DNA of 64,000 nucleotides from an uncultured Bacteroidales bacterium (GTDB lineage Bacteria > Bacteroidota > Bacteroidia > Bacteroidales > Bacteroidaceae). Shown piece by piece: positions 60,778 to 64,000 of the stretch. Numbering within the stretch: position 1 is the stretch's first letter; every line of letters starts with the position of its first letter. The stretch spans positions 1 to 64,000 of the forward strand of contig CACZCX010000004.1 of assembly GCA_902779875.1 (NCBI GenBank). The letters are read 5' to 3'. The notes beneath the pieces were generated by a model. The model made no database searches, was not told the DNA's origin, and was given only the letters and a program-made list of their open reading frames with translations. The position numbers and the translations under genes are program-made.

Positions 60778-60785
60778 CAAATGTA
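60778..60785 (-). promoter_or_regulatory. -7 box for rho, giving a long leader
   Basis: TACATTTG on the minus strand matches TAnnTTTG. Transcription from here gives a leader of about 130 nt before the rho ATG at 60641, long enough for autoregulation by Rho, as known in E. coli. No uORF of note was seen. Confidence 0.5.
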
Positions 60786-60825
60786 CTATAAAAATCTGAT
60801 ATGATGTGCCCGATGACTGTTTTTT

Positions 60826-62004
60826 TTACTTTTCAAGCTTTCCCGCAAGCTCCCTTATATCGGCCATATAGAACTGTTCGTCATAGTCGGTGGCAATCAG
60901 CATGCCGGTCTTGTCATCGATATGGAAACTCCATATGCGGGCATCGGGTACGAGCTCGGCTATGAACTGTCCGTTCCAGTCGAATACGCGTATGGTGACA
61001 TTAAGAGGTTTCTCCTCCTCCTCTTCCTCGTAGACGGTATTATGGTTGTACAGCACATATATCTTATCAGAGTAGAGCACCATCTGGTAGACGCCCTCAA
61101 CTGTCATAGACATCAGGTCTTCACGTTCGGAATACTTGCCATAATCCACAAAATCGGGGCATCTCACACCGAATATATCGCCCGATACAAGGTCGATGTA
61201 CGTCATGCGGTCCTGATAGGCATCGGCTATGACCACCTTGTTGCCGTCATCTGACATCCTTACTGTGGAATTATAGAGGATTTCCGCGTAATGATCCTCC
61301 TTGAAATTGGGGAAAACGGGATATATGTCATATTTTACGGTGTCGCCGTCCGGTTTTACAAGAGCGTACAACGGAGGGTAGAATTTGATTTCAGGTAACT
61401 GGAAGCCGTCTTTTATTCTGGCAGAGCCGTCGGGGTTCATCTCAATCGCCTCATAAGGGATTAAGATTTCATTATAGGTCACACCCGAATAGAGAAAGTG
61501 TGAGCCGTCGCCCCGGAACAGGGCGCTGAATCCGTTGGCTCTCTTTTCATACGGAGGCAGATCGAGAAGTCTTTCCGGTTTAAGGTTGGCCCCGTTGCGG
61601 ATCGAGCCGGTCAGGTTGTATCGGTATATATGGTCCTCATCCTTCAATATGAGATGGCGATCACCGTCAATTACGCTGTTCTGGTCACAGTATGAGACCG
61701 TGAGGAATTCGTTGCCGGCACGTCCGCTGGGCGAGAGCCTGGCGATCACGTTGCCTGAATAGTCAAACACCTTGATCAGTGACTGTTTGTCGCTGGTTAT
61801 GGCCACTATCATGGAGTCCACGGCTATTACGTCACGTACCCCGAAGCACTCCAGCTCCACAGGCTGCAGATGCAGGTCGTAACGGGGCGCATCGGTCGCA
61901 CATGTTATCTCACGCGGGGTATAGTAAACGGTTTTATTGTTATTGCACGATGCAAACAGTACGCCTGCCATGACGTAGGCGGCAACAAGGACGGACTTTT
62001 TCAT
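60826..62004 (-). CDS. Six-bladed beta-propeller lipoprotein (BF3164-like)
   Basis: A 392-residue lipoprotein with Cys20 in LFASC. The body is made of repeated beta-rich units with YNLTG, FDYSGNVIARLSPSGRAGNEF and FDWNGQFIAELVPDARIWSFHID, as in the TolB-like/NHL-type six-bladed propellers often called BF3164 family in this phylum. A Glu-rich loop (YEEEEEEK) lies near residue 330. Function unknown; probably periplasmic or surface-exposed. Single gene between rho and engB. Confidence 0.8.
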   Translation of the reverse strand: MKKSVLVAAYVMAGVLFASCNNNKTVYYTPREITCATDAPRYDLHLQPVELECFGVRDVIAVDSMIVAITSDKQSLIKVFDYSGNVIARLSPSGRAGNEFLTVSYCDQNSVIDGDRHLILKDEDHIYRYNLTGSIRNGANLKPERLLDLPPYEKRANGFSALFRGDGSHFLYSGVTYNEILIPYEAIEMNPDGSARIKDGFQLPEIKFYPPLYALVKPDGDTVKYDIYPVFPNFKEDHYAEILYNSTVRMSDDGNKVVIADAYQDRMTYIDLVSGDIFGVRCPDFVDYGKYSEREDLMSMTVEGVYQMVLYSDKIYVLYNHNTVYEEEEEEKPLNVTIRVFDWNGQFIAELVPDARIWSFHIDDKTGMLIATDYDEQFYMADIRELAGKLEK

Positions 62005-62052
62005 AGAGATAATTCGGTTTTTTAGATAGACGTAGGCGCAACCTGTTTGTTA

Positions 62053-62649
62053 TCAACTTTTGTTTATGCTGCTAATGTAGTCTAGCACATCGTCGCGGCC
62101 GGTCTTGTCGAGTGAGGAGGTGATGAAATGGGGCGGGAGCTCCTCCCACTGCTCCTCGAGGGTGGTGAGGAACTGCTTTACGTTATCGGAGAGCTTGCCT
62201 CGGCCCAGCTTATCGGCCTTGGTGAATATTATGCCGAACGGGACGGAGTTCTCGCCGAGCCACTCTATGAACTCCAGGTCTATCTTCTGGGGCTCGTGTC
62301 GGCTGTCTATCAGTACGAACAGTGAGGTGAGCTGGGGGCGCTCCAGTATGTAGTCGTTGATTATTTTGGTGAGCTGGTCCTGCTGGCTCTTGCCGCGCTT
62401 GGCGTATCCGTAGCCGGGAAGGTCAACCAGATACCACTCCTTGTTTATGAGGAAATGGTTAATGAGCAGCGTCTTACCGGGTGTGGCCGATGTCATGGCC
62501 AGTCCCTTGCGTCCTGTAAGCATGTTGATGAGACTGGATTTGCCCACGTTGGAACGGCCTATGAAAGCATATTCAGGCAGGTTATGGGCGGGGCATTTGT
62601 TTACGTCTGTGTTGCTTATTACGAATTCGGCGCTTTTTATCTCCATCAT
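62053..62649 (-). CDS. engB: Ribosome biogenesis GTPase EngB/YihA
   Basis: A 198-residue GTPase of the YihA/YsxC type: G1 [10 protein letters not shown] (about 32-41), G2 region SATPGKT, G3 DLPGYGYA, G4 FTKADKL and G5 region ITSSLDKTG. It helps assembly of the large ribosomal subunit. The opening ([29 protein letters not shown]) and length are normal. It is divergent from recR, with which it shares a short promoter region. Confidence 0.95.
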   Translation of the reverse strand: MMEIKSAEFVISNTDVNKCPAHNLPEYAFIGRSNVGKSSLINMLTGRKGLAMTSATPGKTLLINHFLINKEWYLVDLPGYGYAKRGKSQQDQLTKIINDYILERPQLTSLFVLIDSRHEPQKIDLEFIEWLGENSVPFGIIFTKADKLGRGKLSDNVKQFLTTLEEQWEELPPHFITSSLDKTGRDDVLDYISSINKS

Positions 62650-62697
62650 GTACAGGTTTTATACTGCGAATATAACTGTTTTTGGCCGAAAAAAAAG

Positions 62698-62705
62698 TAA
62701 ATTTG
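62698..62705 (+). promoter_or_regulatory. recR promoter -7 box
   Basis: TAAATTTG matches TAnnTTTG and lies 20 nt before the recR ATG at 62726. It supports this start over upstream in-frame ATGs, which read through engB antisense. Confidence 0.55.
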
Positions 62706-62725
62706 CAACACAACTGACATTAGGA

Positions 62726-63334
62726 ATGAATAGAGAATATCCGTCTGCGGCGCTCGAGAGGGCGGTGGGAGAGTTTTCCAAACTCCCCGGCATAGGCCGT
62801 AAGACCGCACTCAGACTGGTACTGCACCTGCTCTCCAAGTCCGATGAGGAGGTGGGCGCGTTCGGCCGTGTGTTCTCCACTCTCAAGCAGGATATCCATT
62901 ACTGCAAGGTGTGTCATAACATATCGGACTCCGATGTGTGCGAGATATGCGCCAACCCTAAGCGTGACAGCTCGACCATTTGCGTGGTTGAGAACGTGCA
63001 GGACGTGCTGGCCATTGAGAGCACCATGCAGTTCAACGGGCTCTACCATGTGTTGGGCGGCGTGATATCACCCATGGACGGCGTGGGGCCCCAGGACCTT
63101 CAGATTGCCAGCCTTGTGGAGAGAGTCCAGGAGGGTGGAGTCAGGGAGGTCATCCTGGCTCTGAGTCCTACCATGGAGGGCGATACCACCAACTTCTTCA
63201 TATCGCGTAAGCTGCAGCCGCTCGGCGTCAAACTGAGCGTGATAGCCCGTGGCGTGGCTGTGGGCAATAATCTGGAGTATGCCGATGAGGTGTCGCTGGG
63301 CCGTTCCATAGTGGACCGCATCCCGTTTGTCTGA
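62726..63334 (+). CDS. recR: Recombination protein RecR
   Basis: A 202-residue protein: helix-hairpin-helix [17 protein letters not shown], four-cysteine zinc finger ([16 protein letters not shown]), and a Toprim domain ([45 protein letters not shown]). With RecF/RecO it loads RecA at gaps. The start at 62726 is the family start; the longer frame from 62441 overlaps engB on the other strand and lacks family sequence. Length is typical. Confidence 0.96.
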   Translation: MNREYPSAALERAVGEFSKLPGIGRKTALRLVLHLLSKSDEEVGAFGRVFSTLKQDIHYCKVCHNISDSDVCEICANPKRDSSTICVVENVQDVLAIESTMQFNGLYHVLGGVISPMDGVGPQDLQIASLVERVQEGGVREVILALSPTMEGDTTNFFISRKLQPLGVKLSVIARGVAVGNNLEYADEVSLGRSIVDRIPFV

Positions 63335-63369
63335 CCTATTTGCTTTGTCTAGAAGACACATTATTATAT

Positions 63370-63807
63370 ATGAACACCAAGAAAATGTCCTTAAAGCTGC
63401 TCGTAGGATGGATCTCCATCTATGTGATCGCAGCTGTCACCTCTTTCCTGTTTGAACGCGGAATCCTGGAGCGCGGAGTCATAACCGAGGCCAGGACCAT
63501 CTACATCATGCTCACCGTAGGCGTGCTCGTGACACTTGCCATCATACCGCTGTCACTGCGCGGATTCAAGCGTATGGTTGACCGCCTGGACGAGAAGGAA
63601 TACCCCGAGTCAAAGATTCAGAAGATATACATGACATGCTCATGGCTCCGCATAGCCGCTTTCTTTGCTGTAGTGGAGTTCGGCGTGCTGTACTACTATC
63701 TCATAGATGATTCGATAGGAATCGACCTTGCCGCTATCGGCGCCATCTGCTCCCTTTTTGCATTCCCCACCAAGAACGGTGTGGAGCATGAAACCGGTTT
63801 CTATTGA
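63370..63807 (+). CDS. Small integral membrane protein
   Basis: A 145-residue protein with four hydrophobic segments, about residues 8-26, 39-58, 88-107 and 112-128, and a basic loop SLRGFKRMVDRLDEKEYPESK between the second and third. I cannot assign a family. The ATG at 63370 is preferred over a TTG at 63340. It follows recR by 35 nt and overlaps or abuts the next glycosyltransferase gene, so the three may form one operon. Confidence 0.75.
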   Translation: MNTKKMSLKLLVGWISIYVIAAVTSFLFERGILERGVITEARTIYIMLTVGVLVTLAIIPLSLRGFKRMVDRLDEKEYPESKIQKIYMTCSWLRIAAFFAVVEFGVLYYYLIDDSIGIDLAAIGAICSLFAFPTKNGVEHETGFY

Positions 63808-63811
63808 TTCT

Positions 63812-64000
63812 ATGCCATCGGTCAGTGTCATAATTGTCAGCTATAAGGTGCGCTACTACATAGAGCAGTGCCTTGAGTCGGTGCTGCGCTCGGTTCCCGA
63901 TGCGCAGGTACTGGTGGTTGACAACAAGTCCGATGACGGATCGGTGGAGTATCTCCGTGAACGTTTTCCTCAGATAGAGGTCATAGCCAATGACTTCAAC
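63812..64000 (+). CDS. Glycosyltransferase family 2, cut by the window end
   Basis: The first 63 residues of a GT2 enzyme: MPSVSVIIVSYKVRYYIEQ, then VLVVDNKSDDGSVEYLRERF with the nucleotide-binding Asp. It continues past the window. An in-frame ATG at 63788 adds eight residues and overlaps the upstream gene; 63812, 4 nt after that gene's stop, gives the common family start. It resembles the rhamnosyltransferase-like GT2 at 3059-4081 in opening motif only. Substrate unknown. Confidence 0.82.
   Translation, partial: MPSVSVIIVSYKVRYYIEQCLESVLRSVPDAQVLVVDNKSDDGSVEYLRERFPQIEVIANDFN

Noticed and set aside
62441..62725. N-terminal extension of RecR (95 residues)
   Set aside because: The region is antisense to engB and is not part of the RecR family; a promoter box and the family start lie at 62698-62726.

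Overview
The window is chromosomal DNA from a member of the Bacteroidota, most likely the order Bacteroidales. The main evidence is the fused lpxC-fabZ gene, the rpsF-rpsR-rplI cluster, Rho with a very long disordered insertion, DUF4835 and DUF3127 family genes, lipoproteins with short LxxC lipoboxes, and many promoters of the Bacteroidetes type (-7 box TAnnTTTG). Genus cannot be set from the sequence alone. Almost all DNA is core chromosome. No prophage, CRISPR array, transposase or rRNA was seen.

Layout. 1-1.7 kb: small repeats, a 55-residue membrane protein and three ribosomal protein genes. 1.7-4.1 kb: mtaB and a glycosyltransferase. 4.1-6.8 kb: a palindromic repeat element, two tandem internally duplicated 8-TM proteins and an XRE regulator, with a palindromic candidate operator. 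6.8-11.2 kb: a twin-NBD ABC ATPase, an RsmI-like methyltransferase and a DPP IV-type peptidase. 11.3-19.6 kb (minus strand): hydroxyacid dehydrogenase, prfA, pyrF, lpxD, lpxC-fabZ, lpxA, a pRiA4b-like gene, miaA and a YciO/TsaC-family gene. 19.7-37.8 kb (plus strand): an eight-gene run with a GH9 lipoprotein, two ABC-2 type modules, a TolC-type channel, a membrane-fusion lipoprotein and two RND pumps. One RND pump is fused to an ABC ATPase that is itself split by a membrane insertion. 37.8-41.7 kb: GIN-domain protein, metA, metY and a divergent Lrp-type regulator. 41.8-48.5 kb (minus): purM, a membrane-anchored aroE, purC, phoH, a lipoprotein, ubiE/menG and menA. 48.5-49.1 kb: tRNA-Cys(GCA) with an inverted copy of its 3' end. 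49.1-57.7 kb (minus): a ClpB without N domain, then rlmB, recN, a coaBC-DUF4835 fusion, a dnaQ-like exonuclease and a broken dnaN. 57.8-64 kb: a DUF3127 OB-fold protein, rho, a propeller lipoprotein, engB, recR, a small membrane protein and the start of a second glycosyltransferase.

The most unusual content is the 18-kb exporter locus, where RND and ABC-2 systems are physically joined, and a set of gene fusions (AroE with a membrane anchor; CoaBC with an exported domain). A family of REPIN-like palindromic elements with the core GGGACGGTTCT sits flush against stop codons at three places. The dnaN break (about 70 nt lost plus a frameshift) is either an assembly or sequencing error or a real lesion and should be checked first.
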